NCBI GenBank assembly: GCA_013286595.1
Contig: JABDFI010000009.1
Location: 1 to 54,047 of the forward strand
Reading direction: 5' to 3'
Source of the DNA: Chlamydiota bacterium
GTDB taxonomy: Bacteria > Chlamydiota > Chlamydiia > Chlamydiales > Rhabdochlamydiaceae
Length of the DNA stretch: 54,047 bases
Each line of letters begins with the position of its first letter. Within the stretch, counting starts at the first letter, position 1. The notes below the pieces were generated by a model. That model was not told the origin of the DNA. It did no database searches and was given only the letters and a program-made list of their open reading frames with translations. The position numbers and the translations under genes are program-made. This document shows positions 1 to 9,503 of this stretch, one piece after another.

Positions 1-180
1 ATCGATATTGATCCAAAGAAAATTTCCGCTCGGGAACTATGTGAACTTCTGTTGAAAGAAGGGATCATTTGCAAAGATACGCATCAGATCACCATCCGGT
101 TAGCTCCCCCCTTAATCATCACTAAAAAAGAGATCGATTGGGCGCTGACAAGAATTCGAAAAATTTTATCGAAGCACTAG
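1..180 (+). CDS. rocD: Ornithine--oxo-acid aminotransferase, C-terminal end (partial)
   Basis: The window opens inside an open frame whose last 59 residues end at TAG 178-180. The piece contains the motif IRLAPPLIIT followed by a helix ending in the stop. This is the C-terminal signature of class-III PLP aminotransferases of the ornithine aminotransferase type, which convert ornithine and 2-oxoglutarate to glutamate semialdehyde and glutamate. The PLP lysine and most of the protein lie upstream of the window. A neighbouring amino acid permease fits amino acid catabolism. Acetylornithine aminotransferase is the main alternative. Confidence 0.7.
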   Translation: MDIDPKKISARELCELLLKEGIICKDTHQITIRLAPPLIITKKEIDWALTRIRKILSKH

Positions 181-270
181 AGGGAATTGCAAATTCCCTC
201 ATTAATCTTCTGTTCATAAAATTTAATAGAGGATACCCTTAAGCATATTTGAAACCTTGGTTTTATCTTT

Positions 271-1782
271 ATGTCTAAAGGAATTTTTGTAAAAAAAACG
301 ATTAAGTCGTTACTAGACGAAGCGTCGGATAACCGTCATGGTTTGAAGCGATCTCTAGGGGCTGTGAGTTTGACCGCGATGGGAATCGGCGCTATCATAG
401 GTGCTGGTATCTTCGTCTTAACTGGCCAGGCCGCTGCAGAAAATGCAGGTCCTGCTATCATCATTTCCTTTGCTCTAGCTGCTTTGATCTGCGTGTTTGC
501 AGCGTTATGCTATGCAGAGTTCGCCTCATTGATTCCCATCTCAGGGAGCGCCTATTCTTATGCCTATGTGACCATGGGTGAGTTAACTGCCTGGATCATT
601 GGGTGGGGATTGACGCTTGAGTATCTTTTCTCCGCTGCCACAGTATCTGTCGGATGGTCGGGGTATTTTACCAGCATTTTAGGTGATTTTGGCCTTGCGA
701 TCCCTCAACTATTTGCCAATGCTCCTTTGGCATACGACGAAATCAATGGTTGGGTATACACAGGATCATGGATGAATCTTCCTGCCATGGCAATTATCGC
801 TTTAATGGGAACATTAGTAGCTGTAGGTATCAAGGCTGCGGCAAGTTTCAATAACTTGATGGTGATCATTAAATTCGCCGTCATCATTTTATTTGTTGGT
901 ATTGGAGTTGCTTACATCAGCGCTGATAACCTCGTTCCCTTCATTCCTGAAAATACAGGAACTTTTGGCAATTATGGACTAAGTGGTATATTGCGAGGCG
1001 CAGGTGTTGTGTTCTTTGCCTTTATCGGATTCGATTCGCTGTCTACTTTGGCCCAAGAAGCAAAAAATCCACAAAAGAATTTGCCCATCGGTATGTTGTT
1101 ATCTTTGCTGATTTCGACAGTGATCTACATCGTTATCGCCATTGTTTTATTGGGTATTGTCAACTATAGTTCTTTAGGAGTTCCTGATCCAATCGCGGTA
1201 GCAGTGAATGCACTAGGACCAAAATTTTTATGGCTGCGCTTTGTGATTAAAGCTGCCATTTTGGTCAGTATGACATCAGTTATTCTCGTGATGGTGCTGG
1301 GGCAATCTAGAATTTTCTACACGATGGCTCATGATGGGCTTATGCCTTCCCATTTTGGTAGGATTCATCAAAAGCTGCGCACTCCTTTCTTCACAACGGT
1401 TTTTGTCACGGTGAGCTGCATGATTCTAGCAGGCATTTTTCCTGTGGGAATTTTGGGTAAGATGACGGCGATGGGGGCATTGTTAGCGTTTGCGATAGTT
1501 TGCTTTGGTATTTTGGTCTTGCGTTTCAAGCAACCCACTTTACATCGTCCATTTAAAACACCATTCGTACCTTGGATACCGATTGCGGGAACGCTGGCAT
1601 GCGTACTTCAAATGCTGGCTTTTCCTAAAGTCACATGGATCCAATTTTTCATTTGGATGGCGATAGGATGCCTCATTTATTTCAAATATGGTGCTGTCCA
1701 TAGTAAAGCTAGGAAATTGCATCTATCTAAGAAAAAAGTAAGGGTGAAAAAGGACACTGAGGGTGTCCTTTTTTGTTTGTGA
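271..1782 (+). CDS. APC-family cationic amino acid permease
   Basis: The 503-residue protein has about 12 strongly hydrophobic segments. Near residues 35-48 it carries the APC signature [15 protein letters not shown], which forms the unwound substrate-binding part of TM1. The segment near residue 250 ([10 protein letters not shown]) followed by an [10 protein letters not shown] loop is characteristic of the YfnA/CAT cationic amino acid transporter group. It is an inner membrane importer, possibly of arginine, lysine or ornithine given the aminotransferase upstream. The last codons run through a terminator-like hairpin, so the C-terminal tail ([12 protein letters not shown]) is encoded by terminator DNA. 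Substrate is inferred from family only. Confidence 0.9.
   Translation: MSKGIFVKKTIKSLLDEASDNRHGLKRSLGAVSLTAMGIGAIIGAGIFVLTGQAAAENAGPAIIISFALAALICVFAALCYAEFASLIPISGSAYSYAYVTMGELTAWIIGWGLTLEYLFSAATVSVGWSGYFTSILGDFGLAIPQLFANAPLAYDEINGWVYTGSWMNLPAMAIIALMGTLVAVGIKAAASFNNLMVIIKFAVIILFVGIGVAYISADNLVPFIPENTGTFGNYGLSGILRGAGVVFFAFIGFDSLSTLAQEAKNPQKNLPIGMLLSLLISTVIYIVIAIVLLGIVNYSSLGVPDPIAVAVNALGPKFLWLRFVIKAAILVSMTSVILVMVLGQSRIFYTMAHDGLMPSHFGRIHQKLRTPFFTTVFVTVSCMILAGIFPVGILGKMTAMGALLAFAIVCFGILVLRFKQPTLHRPFKTPFVPWIPIAGTLACVLQMLAFPKVTWIQFFIWMAIGCLIYFKYGAVHSKARKLHLSKKKVRVKKDTEGVLFCL
1747..1774 (+). terminator. Rho-independent terminator inside the end of the permease gene
   Basis: An 11-bp perfect stem (AAAAAGGACAC pairing with GTGTCCTTTTT) with a 5-base loop is followed by a T run. 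It ends six bases before the permease stop at 1780-1782, so the hairpin is translated. The T-rich end lies just upstream of the next gene's start at 1791. Confidence 0.8.
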
Positions 1783-1790
1783 GGTCTAAC

Positions 1791-2786
1791 ATGTGGATTG
1801 TTTTGCTCTTATTAGTTTGGTTACCTCTTGACGCTCGTACGCTTGTCACTGGGGGTGCCGGATTCTTAGGGTCCCATTTATGTGAACGTTTGATTGCTGA
1901 AGGACATGAGGTGATTTGTCTCGACAACCTCTATACAGGCAGTCTCGACAACATTGACCATTTGCTTTCTCATCCTCGATTTACATTTATACAACAGGAT
2001 ATCTGTATGCTGTTTGATGATGATCTGGAGGTCGATGAGATTTACAATTTAGCATGTCCAGCATCTCCTGAATGGTACCAGAAAGATCCTATCCAAACCC
2101 TGCGCACCAGTGTGATTGGAGCTCTTAACGTGCTGGAGTTAGCAAAGCGTTGTGATGCTAAAATTTTTCAAGCCTCAACCAGTGAAGTCTATGGAGATCC
2201 TCTAGAACATCCCCAACAAGAAAATCATTGGGGGCATGTCAATCCGATTGGAATACGGTCTTGCTACGACGAGGGCAAGCGCTGTGCTGAAACGCTTTTT
2301 TTTGACTTTCATCGCTTTCATGATGTGAAGATTAAAGTAGGACGGATTTTTAATACCTATGGACCTCGTATGTCCACAGGTGATGGGCGCGTGGTGTCCA
2401 ATTTCATCGTTCAGGCTCTAGACAATCAACCTATCACTCTGTATGGAACGGGTCGACAAACGCGCTCTTTCTGTTATGTGGATGATCTCATCGATGCCAT
2501 TGTTCTTTTCATGAAAACAGACAACTCAATCACAGGGCCTTTGAATTTAGGCAATCCTCATGAGTTCACCGTCAAAGAACTCGCCGATCTCGTTCTAGAA
2601 AAAACCTCTTCTCCCTCGACAGTGATCTATTTGCCTTTGCCTCAAGATGATCCCAAGAGAAGGCAACCCGACCTCACTCTTACGGAAAGCACATTAGGAT
2701 GGAAACCACGTATTCAACTGGCTGAAGGATTAGACCGCACCATCTCTTATTTTCAATCCATCCGCTTTTTGTCCATAAATCCCTGA
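1791..2786 (+). CDS. UDP-glucuronate decarboxylase-like SDR (UDP-xylose synthase family)
   Basis: The 331-residue extended SDR has the Rossmann motif VTGGAGFLG at residues 19-27, the TS..VYG motif near residue 130, and catalytic Tyr159 and Lys163 in SCYDEGKR. The [13 protein letters not shown] stretch is typical of UDP-glucuronate decarboxylases, which make UDP-xylose for surface polysaccharide. I chose ATG 1791, preceded by GAGG at 1781; a longer reading would need TTG 1773 inside the terminator. The N-terminus is odd: a very hydrophobic segment ([15 protein letters not shown]) directly abuts the first Rossmann strand and looks like a signal peptide. Related nucleotide-sugar dehydratases cannot be excluded. 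Confidence 0.85.
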   Translation: MWIVLLLLVWLPLDARTLVTGGAGFLGSHLCERLIAEGHEVICLDNLYTGSLDNIDHLLSHPRFTFIQQDICMLFDDDLEVDEIYNLACPASPEWYQKDPIQTLRTSVIGALNVLELAKRCDAKIFQASTSEVYGDPLEHPQQENHWGHVNPIGIRSCYDEGKRCAETLFFDFHRFHDVKIKVGRIFNTYGPRMSTGDGRVVSNFIVQALDNQPITLYGTGRQTRSFCYVDDLIDAIVLFMKTDNSITGPLNLGNPHEFTVKELADLVLEKTSSPSTVIYLPLPQDDPKRRQPDLTLTESTLGWKPRIQLAEGLDRTISYFQSIRFLSINP

Positions 2787-2803
2787 ACAGCATAAAAAAT
2801 ATT

Positions 2804-2934
2804 AACCACCCGCTCGCTGCGCTCACTAGAGAGAGGGAGGACACAGAGGCGGCTTCGCCGCAAATGCTTGTTTTTTGCGGCGAAGCCGCCTCTGTGTCCT
2901 CCCTCTCTCTAGTGAGCGCAGCGAGTGGGTGGTT
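2804..2934. repeat. Long hairpin repeat, 61-bp arms (family C, copy 1)
   Basis: Left arm about 2804-2864 and right arm 2874-2934 are inverse complements with a single mismatch, separated by a 9-base loop. The element lies between convergent genes, so it may terminate both. It shares the motifs ACCACCCGCT, CTAGAGAG, CACAGAG and GGCTTCGCCG with the hairpin at 36050-36172, which defines a repeat family. Confidence 0.9.
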
Positions 2935-2971
2935 GAAAAATAATTTTTTGTAAACAGTTTGTTTTATGCAA

Positions 2972-4504
2972 TTATTTTGAGCGAGTTGGATCGGGAAAGG
3001 AATACTGTGCTGCTTTTTTATAGCCCAAAGGCAAAAAGAAAAGCAGGGCGATAAAGGCCCATCCCATCACAAAGAAACAATCATTAATCGCCATAACGGC
3101 TGCTTGATTCTGAAGTAAGTTATTCAGCAGCTCTAGTGACTGTTTTCCTTTAAGTCCATATTTAGACATCTCAGCAAAAAATTCTGAGGTGGGTACGGAA
3201 TAAGAAGTGACATTTTCACCGATGGTAGCATGGTGGTAAGCTGTTCTACGGATCCACATGGTTGTGACAACCGAAGTGCCCACTCCACCAATCATGGCTC
3301 TGACAAAATGGAAAATTCCTGTAGCACTCGGGAGGCGTTCTCCATGGACATCTTGAAGACTCAAGGAAAAAAGAGGGGTGATAAAGAAAGCAACTCCACA
3401 TCCCAACAAAAGCCTGGAAAGGCTTACGATTCCCACACTCACATCAGTATCGAAGTTTGTCGTATAAAAACAAGAGAAGGAAAAGAGGCTAAACGAAATG
3501 AAGAGCAGAGGTGTCGGTCCAAACTTGGTGACTAGTTTTCCCATGAAAAGAGAGATTAATAAAGGGGCTACACCAATGGGAGCGACGGCGATACCCGCCC
3601 AAATCGCATTGTAGCCCATATTCGACTGGAGCCAAAGGGGGATGAGAACAACGGAGCCGAAGTAAATTCCGTACGCAACTGCCATGTAAAGGATCGAGAC
3701 AGCATAGGTGCGTATTTTGAAGAGTTTTAGCTCAATAAGCGGTTTGGAGATAGTTGAGCTCCACAAAAGAAGAAAGGTAAATGAAATGAAGGAGGTGATG
3801 CCAAAAAAGCGCATCCAATTAGAGTTAAACCAGTCGTATTGCTCTCCTTTATCGAGTAAAACTTGCAAACAAGTGACAAAGACGGCTAGCAAGAGAAATC
3901 CTACCCAGTCGATCGACTCCTTTTGAATCGGGGTTTCTCTTTGTTTTAAGATCATCCAAATCAGTCCTAGACTGAGTATTCCAAAGGGGATATTGATATA
4001 AAAAATCCAAGGCCACTTGTAATCGAAAGAAATCCATCCGCCTAACAAAGGGCCAAGGACTGGAGCTGCGACAACGATCGTACTCCAAATGGCGAGCGCC
4101 GTATTTTTTTTCTGAGGGGGGTAATTCATTACGAGAAGGGATTGACTAAGAGGAACCATAGGTCCTGAGCAAAATCCTTGAAAAAATCGAGAGAGTACGA
4201 GCATTTCAAAACTGACAGAGGCACCGCAGAGCCAAGAAAAAATGATGAAGAATATCAAGGATATACAGATGAGTTTGACAGCTCCAACTCTTTTGGTTAG
4301 CCATCCCGTCGTAGGCAGAGCAATCGCATTGCCTACAGCAAATGAGGTGATGACATAAGTGCCTTGATCATTGCTGACGGCTAAATCACCAGCAATATAG
4401 GGGATTGACACGTTGGCAATGGAGTAATCGAGCACTAACATGAAGGTGCCCAACGATAGCCCCAATGTCATCAAATAAAGAGGGAGTCCAGAAAGTGGTT
4501 TCAT
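2972..4504 (-). CDS. emrB: DHA2-family multidrug efflux MFS transporter, EmrB/QacA type
   Basis: The 510-residue protein has about 14 membrane segments. It contains the DHA2 signatures TTGWLTKRVGAVK (motif A, after TM2) and VLGPLLGGWI (motif C, in TM5). It is the proton-driven inner membrane pump of a tripartite system. It is the last gene of a three-gene minus-strand operon and its start overlaps the EmrA stop by 4 bases (4501-4504), which implies translational coupling. The drug substrate cannot be read from sequence. Confidence 0.92.
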   Translation of the reverse strand: MKPLSGLPLYLMTLGLSLGTFMLVLDYSIANVSIPYIAGDLAVSNDQGTYVITSFAVGNAIALPTTGWLTKRVGAVKLICISLIFFIIFSWLCGASVSFEMLVLSRFFQGFCSGPMVPLSQSLLVMNYPPQKKNTALAIWSTIVVAAPVLGPLLGGWISFDYKWPWIFYINIPFGILSLGLIWMILKQRETPIQKESIDWVGFLLLAVFVTCLQVLLDKGEQYDWFNSNWMRFFGITSFISFTFLLLWSSTISKPLIELKLFKIRTYAVSILYMAVAYGIYFGSVVLIPLWLQSNMGYNAIWAGIAVAPIGVAPLLISLFMGKLVTKFGPTPLLFISFSLFSFSCFYTTNFDTDVSVGIVSLSRLLLGCGVAFFITPLFSLSLQDVHGERLPSATGIFHFVRAMIGGVGTSVVTTMWIRRTAYHHATIGENVTSYSVPTSEFFAEMSKYGLKGKQSLELLNNLLQNQAAVMAINDCFFVMGWAFIALLFFLPLGYKKAAQYSFPDPTRSK

Positions 4505-5691
4505 TCCTCATTAACCCCCATATCTTGCAAGAAATGGGGCGTTAGATTTTCTTGAATCACTTCTTCAATCAAGGCTTCTGCTCCCCATTCTTGCGAGGCA
4601 AAAACATCGGTGACATAAATCGGTTGGGGAGCTTTGATCGCGGGTATGATAGGGCAGTCAGTCTGTTCGATATCGACGGTGACTTCCATGGATAATCCCA
4701 AGCGCAAAGGATGTTGCTGAATCATCTCTTCTGGTACATCGATTTTAACCGGGATTCTCTGTACGATTTTTATCCAGTTGCCTGTAGCGTTCTGAGGAGG
4801 AAGCGCTGAAAACACGCTTCCCGTTCCTCCACCTATACCGACCACGGTGCCATGGTAGACGACATCATTCCCGTACATGTCAGCGGTCACTTTAGCAGGT
4901 TGACCGACACGCATCTTACCTAATTGGACCTCTTTGAAGTTAGCTGTGATCCACATCTGATCTAAAGGAACAATGGCCATTAGAGGTTGAGCGGGATTTA
5001 CGCGTTCTCCTACTTGCACCGTTCGCTGTGCGACAATACCAGTAACGGGGGCAGTGATCGTACACCTTTGTAAAAATACATACGCATCGCGCACTTGATT
5101 TTTTGCTTGTTCAACAAGAGGATGACTATCGATTGAGGTGTTTTCTACTAACGATAAAGCTGCAATAAAAGAATGCTCTGATGCAACAAGATCAGCATAG
5201 GTTGTTCTCACGTCGGCATCGGAATGTTGAAGATCTTCCGTAGAGACGGCACCTTCGTCAATCAGATCCATACGCCGTTGATAATCTTGTGCAGCGCGGA
5301 TAAATTGCGCTTTTCTCATTGCGGTAGAAGCCTGAAGAGTTCTGACATTTTCAAACATCTGTTGCACTTGCCGTACCGCAGAACCTAATTCAGCAATACT
5401 ACGATCCAGAGCGATCGATGCATCAGTCTTGTCAAGCTCGACGAGAACTCTTCCCTTAGGCACAAAATCAGTACTTAGGGCAGTAAGTGCTGTCACAATT
5501 CCTGGTACTTGAGGCGTGATCATGACCATGTTTCCATCGACATAAGCATCATCTGTATACTCATGGAATCTTCCCCAGAATAACCAGTAAACTAGATACG
5601 CGATGCCGATCAGTAAGAAGATGAAAATAGCTATCGCAATCGCACGTTTTTTTTTAGGTTTTTCCGCAGCTGGAATAGGAGGGGTACTCAT
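4501..5691 (-). CDS. emrA: Membrane fusion protein of EmrA/HlyD family
   Basis: The 396-residue protein has a short basic cytosolic end, one membrane helix at about residues 16-36, then YTDDAYVDGN, the standard EmrA opening of the lipoyl half-motif. A helical hairpin (about 80-190) and the second lipoyl half (APVTGIVAQRTVQVGERV) follow, then a beta-barrel region. It links the EmrB pump to the outer membrane factor across the periplasm. It overlaps both neighbours by 4 bases within the operon. Confidence 0.92.
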   Translation of the reverse strand: MSTPPIPAAEKPKKKRAIAIAIFIFLLIGIAYLVYWLFWGRFHEYTDDAYVDGNMVMITPQVPGIVTALTALSTDFVPKGRVLVELDKTDASIALDRSIAELGSAVRQVQQMFENVRTLQASTAMRKAQFIRAAQDYQRRMDLIDEGAVSTEDLQHSDADVRTTYADLVASEHSFIAALSLVENTSIDSHPLVEQAKNQVRDAYVFLQRCTITAPVTGIVAQRTVQVGERVNPAQPLMAIVPLDQMWITANFKEVQLGKMRVGQPAKVTADMYGNDVVYHGTVVGIGGGTGSVFSALPPQNATGNWIKIVQRIPVKIDVPEEMIQQHPLRLGLSMEVTVDIEQTDCPIIPAIKAPQPIYVTDVFASQEWGAEALIEEVIQENLTPHFLQDMGVNEE

Positions 5692-7136
5692 AGCTGATCC
5701 TCACATTCAGAATATCCACCACCTAATGCTTTAATGAGATTTACCACGGATAACAGATGATCTCGTTGAAAATTGATGAGCTGAAATTGAGCATCCAGTA
5801 ACTGCTCTTGCTGATCGATGACGCTCAGCATAGTATCAATTCCCTTAGCCTGACGTGCACTTAGCAGTTTGTATTGAGCAGAAACATCTTCCACGGCGAT
5901 GAGTTGGTCGTTTAATCTGGCTACGGTTTTTTGCATCGTGACGAGCTGATCGGCTACTTCTTTTGCTGCGTTGAGGACCAGTTCATTATATCCATAGACA
6001 GCTTGGTTAAATGTAGCGACCTTGGCTTGCAGATTGGCCCGTAATCGTCCAGCTGTGAAGATAGGAAGATGAATAGCCGGCACAAGTCCACCCGTCCTAC
6101 TGCTGATCTTAAAGAGCTTGCTGAATTCAATGCTCTCGAGTCCCGCAAAGGCGATTAAGTTAATACTAGGATAAAAATCAGCTTTGGCAGCTCCAATTGC
6201 ATGGGCTGAGGATTCGACATGCCAGATTTGAGCGATTAAATCAGGTCGTCTTGCTAGGAGATCGCACGAAAGATGGGAGGGCAAAGAGAAAGGACGGTTA
6301 AAACTAACGGATAACTCAGTGTCTAAAGAAGGGGCGTCAGGGCCCAACCCCACCAAGTGGTTGAGAAGATGCTTATCGATAGCAATATCCTGTTCTAGCT
6401 TTAACAAAGCTTGTCTCTCTTGATGGATCGTCGTTCTCGAGGCTAGAACGGGATAATTATTTTCTACGCCTCTCGTGTAGCGCGATTGGTTCAGTTGCAC
6501 GAGCTGTTCACGCTGAGCTACTCTTTTCTGCAAGATAGAGAGCTGATTGAGCTTGGCTTGCAAGCTGATGTAGGTTTGAGCGACAAGTGTTGCCATCACT
6601 AAGTTGGCTTGTTGTTCCTCTGCATAAGCCGCTCGAGCTTCTCCTAAGGCAGCTTGGAACAAATTGCGATTTTTACCCCAGAAATCAAACTCGTAAGTGA
6701 AATTGAGAGTCAAGTCGATTTGATCAAGAGTGGCTGGAATTTCCTCAGGATTCATCAGAGGAAAAAAACTGCGGTAGACCCCGTTTTTACTTAAATGCTC
6801 CCACTCTTCAAAAAAATTGGCATGTAGTTCTGGGAATAAGCGAGCTCTTAGAGTTTGAGCAAATTGGATTGCATAATCGATTCGAGTGCGCGCTTGTAGT
6901 AAAGAGGGATTCTCATTGAGTGCGCGCTCGATGAGAGCGCTCAGTTGCGGGTCGCCGAACATCTCCCACCAGTTTTTATCCGGCCATTGTCCCTCTTCAA
7001 AGTACTCTTGGGACAAGGCTTCTTCTGTCTTAATCACTGGGGATTCACGCGTACGCGCCAGATCTCTGTCAGGTACGGAGGCGCAACCTGCTAATAATAA
7101 AATAGCCATGAAATAATAAATAAAAGCTTTTCGCAT
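5688..7136 (-). CDS. Outer membrane efflux lipoprotein, NodT/OprM (TolC) family
   Basis: The 482-residue protein starts with a lipoprotein signal (lipobox LLAGC, acylated Cys at about residue 18). Two OEP repeats of long helices follow, including the family-typical ALNENPSLLQARTRIDYA and ARRPDLIAQIWHVES segments. It forms the outer membrane channel of the EmrAB pump and is the first gene of the operon, so the operon promoter should lie in 7137-7404. That region also holds a large palindrome and the start of a divergent gene. Confidence 0.9.
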   Translation of the reverse strand: MRKAFIYYFMAILLLAGCASVPDRDLARTRESPVIKTEEALSQEYFEEGQWPDKNWWEMFGDPQLSALIERALNENPSLLQARTRIDYAIQFAQTLRARLFPELHANFFEEWEHLSKNGVYRSFFPLMNPEEIPATLDQIDLTLNFTYEFDFWGKNRNLFQAALGEARAAYAEEQQANLVMATLVAQTYISLQAKLNQLSILQKRVAQREQLVQLNQSRYTRGVENNYPVLASRTTIHQERQALLKLEQDIAIDKHLLNHLVGLGPDAPSLDTELSVSFNRPFSLPSHLSCDLLARRPDLIAQIWHVESSAHAIGAAKADFYPSINLIAFAGLESIEFSKLFKISSRTGGLVPAIHLPIFTAGRLRANLQAKVATFNQAVYGYNELVLNAAKEVADQLVTMQKTVARLNDQLIAVEDVSAQYKLLSARQAKGIDTMLSVIDQQEQLLDAQFQLINFQRDHLLSVVNLIKALGGGYSECEDQL

Positions 7137-7189
7137 ATTGCTCTCTTATTACTATCTATAGAAAATAAATGAATTAATTTAAATATAAA

Positions 7190-7378
7190 CTCGACTTTGT
7201 ACAATTTTATGACCAACTTACTGGCGCTCGTCGATCACAAGATTGGACAAGAAAATTTTGCTTCCTTTCAGCCTTTCGCTGCTTAACTCAAGCCGCTTGC
7301 AACACTTGTTTTTTTTCTTGTCCAATCTTATGCTTGGCGAGCGCCAGTAAGTTGGTCATAAAATTGTACAAAGTCGAG
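7190..7378. repeat. Large imperfect palindrome in a divergent promoter region
   Basis: The outer arms 7190-7230 and 7338-7378 are 41-bp inverse complements. After a short mismatched stretch, pairing resumes over about 17 bp (AAGATTGGACAAGAAAA). A loop of about 55 bases contains a further GC-rich stretch. It fills the 268-bp gap between two divergent genes, only 26 bases upstream of the plus-strand start, so it must lie in or next to both promoters. Confidence 0.85.
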
Positions 7379-7404
7379 AATCTATCTTTACCTGGATTTA
7401 AAGT

Positions 7405-8220
7405 ATGAAATTCGCACTTCTTTTTCTCATCTTGTCTTCTGAACTTTGTGCTAAAGGAATTGAGGACTCCACTACCTATCACAGCAATTCCACACTGCAG
7501 TGGAATGCGGCTATGGAAACAATAGAGCTGGTCCCATTAACGGGCTCTGAATATGTTCTTGATGTGGGTTGCGGAGATGGGAAAATCACTGCATTTCTTG
7601 CCAACAAGTTAATCAATGGCAATATCATTGGGGTGGACATCTCTGAACGCATGATTAATTTTGCCTCTTCTCATTATTTTCATGCCAATCTACAGTTCAA
7701 GCAACACGATGCCACGGAACTGCCTTTCGACAATCAATTTGATTGCATCGTCTCATTTTCAACCCTGCACTGGGTAATCGATCAGCAAAAAGCTCTCAAA
7801 GCTTTTTATCGAGCCCTTATTCCGGGAGGAAAAGTCTGCATCCACACTTATGGCAAAGGACGCATGAATGTAACCTGTATTGCTGATTCACTCATTCATA
7901 CTGAAAAATGGTCTGCTTATTTCCCTTCCTACACAAAACAGCGCGCCTTTTTTACTGAAGAAGAATATTACGCCCTTCTAGAACGAGCCGGTTTTGAGCA
8001 AATAAAAGTCTTTGGATCTTGGAGTGAAACTCTCTATCCTAATCGAGAATTATTTGTGGCCTTTGCACGACCTCTTTTAATCTTTATTAACCATCTATCT
8101 CCTGAGCTTCAAGATGAATTTGTCGGCGAGGTGGTAGACAAAATTATCCTCATTGCAGGCCAGTCTGATGAAGGTATTCGGTATCAAACTTTTAACCTTC
8201 GGGCAATAGCTACTAAATAG
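7405..8220 (+). CDS. SAM-dependent methyltransferase with N-terminal signal peptide
   Basis: The 271-residue protein has a clear class-I methyltransferase core: motif I LDVGCGDGK at residues 52-60, an acidic post-I residue in GVDIS, and motif IV FDCIVSFSTLHW. The layout resembles the trans-aconitate methyltransferase or juvenile-hormone-methyltransferase-like group. Before it is a typical signal peptide (MKFALLFLILSSELCA, residues 1-16), which is unusual for this fold and suggests export or secretion. The stop is directly followed by a palindromic repeat at 8221. Substrate unknown. Confidence 0.8.
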   Translation: MKFALLFLILSSELCAKGIEDSTTYHSNSTLQWNAAMETIELVPLTGSEYVLDVGCGDGKITAFLANKLINGNIIGVDISERMINFASSHYFHANLQFKQHDATELPFDNQFDCIVSFSTLHWVIDQQKALKAFYRALIPGGKVCIHTYGKGRMNVTCIADSLIHTEKWSAYFPSYTKQRAFFTEEEYYALLERAGFEQIKVFGSWSETLYPNRELFVAFARPLLIFINHLSPELQDEFVGEVVDKIILIAGQSDEGIRYQTFNLRAIATK

Positions 8221-8295
8221 AGAGGCAATAGCAAAGCTCCCCGACCCGGAAAAATCGATGATTTTACTGTGGCGTGGAGTTTTGCTATTGCCTCT
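8221..8295. repeat. Palindromic repeat (family B, copy 1)
   Basis: A 75-bp element starts right after the methyltransferase stop. Its terminal inverted repeats are about 20 bp (AGAGGCAATAGCAAA and its complement) and it has a central AAAATCGATGATTTT palindrome. The same outer and inner sequences recur at 44876-45058, with an insert, and as a half copy at 41254-41290. It sits between convergent genes and may also act as a terminator. Confidence 0.88.
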
Positions 8296-8329
8296 AGAAC
8301 TCTGCTACTCAATTGGAAAAGGACCTATG

Positions 8330-9400
8330 TTATTTCCCGTTAGGAGCGATCATCCCGCCGCCTAAACAGGTATTGCCATCATAAAACACGATGGACTGTC
8401 GGGGGGTGACAGCCCGTTGAGGCTGGAGAAACCGGACAAGGGCTTTATTTTCATCGATAGCTTCAATGATGCACTCTTGATCGGGTTGACGATAACGAAC
8501 CTTTGCGAGACAGCGAAAGGGAAGAGAAGTGGGGGGATAGCCAGCTACCCAACTCAAATCCGTAGCGATGAGGTCAGATCTGTAAAGAGAGGGGTGATCC
8601 TCTCCTTGCTCAATGAAGACGACATTGCGTTGACTGTCTTTTCCCACCACAAACCACGCTTCACCAGGTCCACCAATGCAAAGCCCTTTGCGCTGACCAA
8701 TCGTATAGTAGGCGATCCCATCGTGCTGTCCGATCACTTTCCCATTAAGGGTTTCAAAGTTACCGGGATGGTAGGCGAGATATTGCCCTACAAATTCTTT
8801 AAAATCTCTTTTGCCAATAAAGCAAATTCCGGTGCTATCTTTTTTCTCAGAGGTAGCAAGTCCATGCTCCTGGGCAAGGCGGCGCACCTCCTTTTTTTCT
8901 AGATGACCAATCGGAAAGATGATCTGGTTGAGGATGGACGATGAAACTGTATAGAGGAAGTAGCTTTGATCCTTGTTAGGATCCACTCCCTTGACAAGAG
9001 TGTGGCCAGGTCCGATTTGGCAATAATGTCCTGTTGCTAAGAAATCAGCTCCGAGACTTAAGGCTTTTTGAAAGAAAACCTTAAACTTGATCTCTCGATT
9101 GCACAAGATGTCCGGGTTGGGGGTATAGCCTTGCTTGAGTTCAGCGAGAAAATGGGAAAACACATGGTCTTGGTATTCCTGGGCAAAATTGACTGTATAA
9201 TAAGGAATATCAATCTGCTGACACACTTGAATGACATCTTCATAGTCTTTAGCTGATGTACAGACACCCAAAGCGTCTTTTTCTTCCCAGTTTTTCATGA
9301 ATAGGCCAATGACGTGGTAGCCCTGTTGTTTAAGCAGCAAGGCCGAGACGGAGGAATCAACCCCCCCTGACATGCCTACGACTACAGTTTTTTGTTTCAT
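8330..9400 (-). CDS. mnmA: tRNA-specific 2-thiouridylase MnmA
   Basis: The 356-residue protein is close to the usual length of about 360. It has the PP-loop ATP-binding motif GMSGGVDSS at residues 9-17, catalytic Cys100 in NPDILCNREIKF, and Cys193 in STGICFIGKRDF. MnmA uses ATP and relayed sulfur to make s2U34 in tRNA-Lys, -Glu and -Gln. The gene is monocistronic: its 5' end is followed by a small repeat at 9440, its 3' end by repeat family B. Confidence 0.97.
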   Translation of the reverse strand: MKQKTVVVGMSGGVDSSVSALLLKQQGYHVIGLFMKNWEEKDALGVCTSAKDYEDVIQVCQQIDIPYYTVNFAQEYQDHVFSHFLAELKQGYTPNPDILCNREIKFKVFFQKALSLGADFLATGHYCQIGPGHTLVKGVDPNKDQSYFLYTVSSSILNQIIFPIGHLEKKEVRRLAQEHGLATSEKKDSTGICFIGKRDFKEFVGQYLAYHPGNFETLNGKVIGQHDGIAYYTIGQRKGLCIGGPGEAWFVVGKDSQRNVVFIEQGEDHPSLYRSDLIATDLSWVAGYPPTSLPFRCLAKVRYRQPDQECIIEAIDENKALVRFLQPQRAVTPRQSIVFYDGNTCLGGGMIAPNGK

Positions 9401-9439
9401 GAATCCCCATTTTTCTAGGAGAATACCATAAAACTGTAT

Positions 9440-9472
9440 TAGACCTCTTTCGAAAATTTCGAAAGAGGTCTA
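9440..9472. repeat. Minimal palindromic repeat (family A, copy 1)
   Basis: A perfect 33-nt palindrome built from TAGACCTCTTTCGAAA and its complement. This is the terminal inverted repeat of the family seen complete at 27393-27563, here with no interior. Confidence 0.9.
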
Positions 9473-9503
9473 TTGAAAACATGTGTAAAAATTAATTGAT
9501 TTT

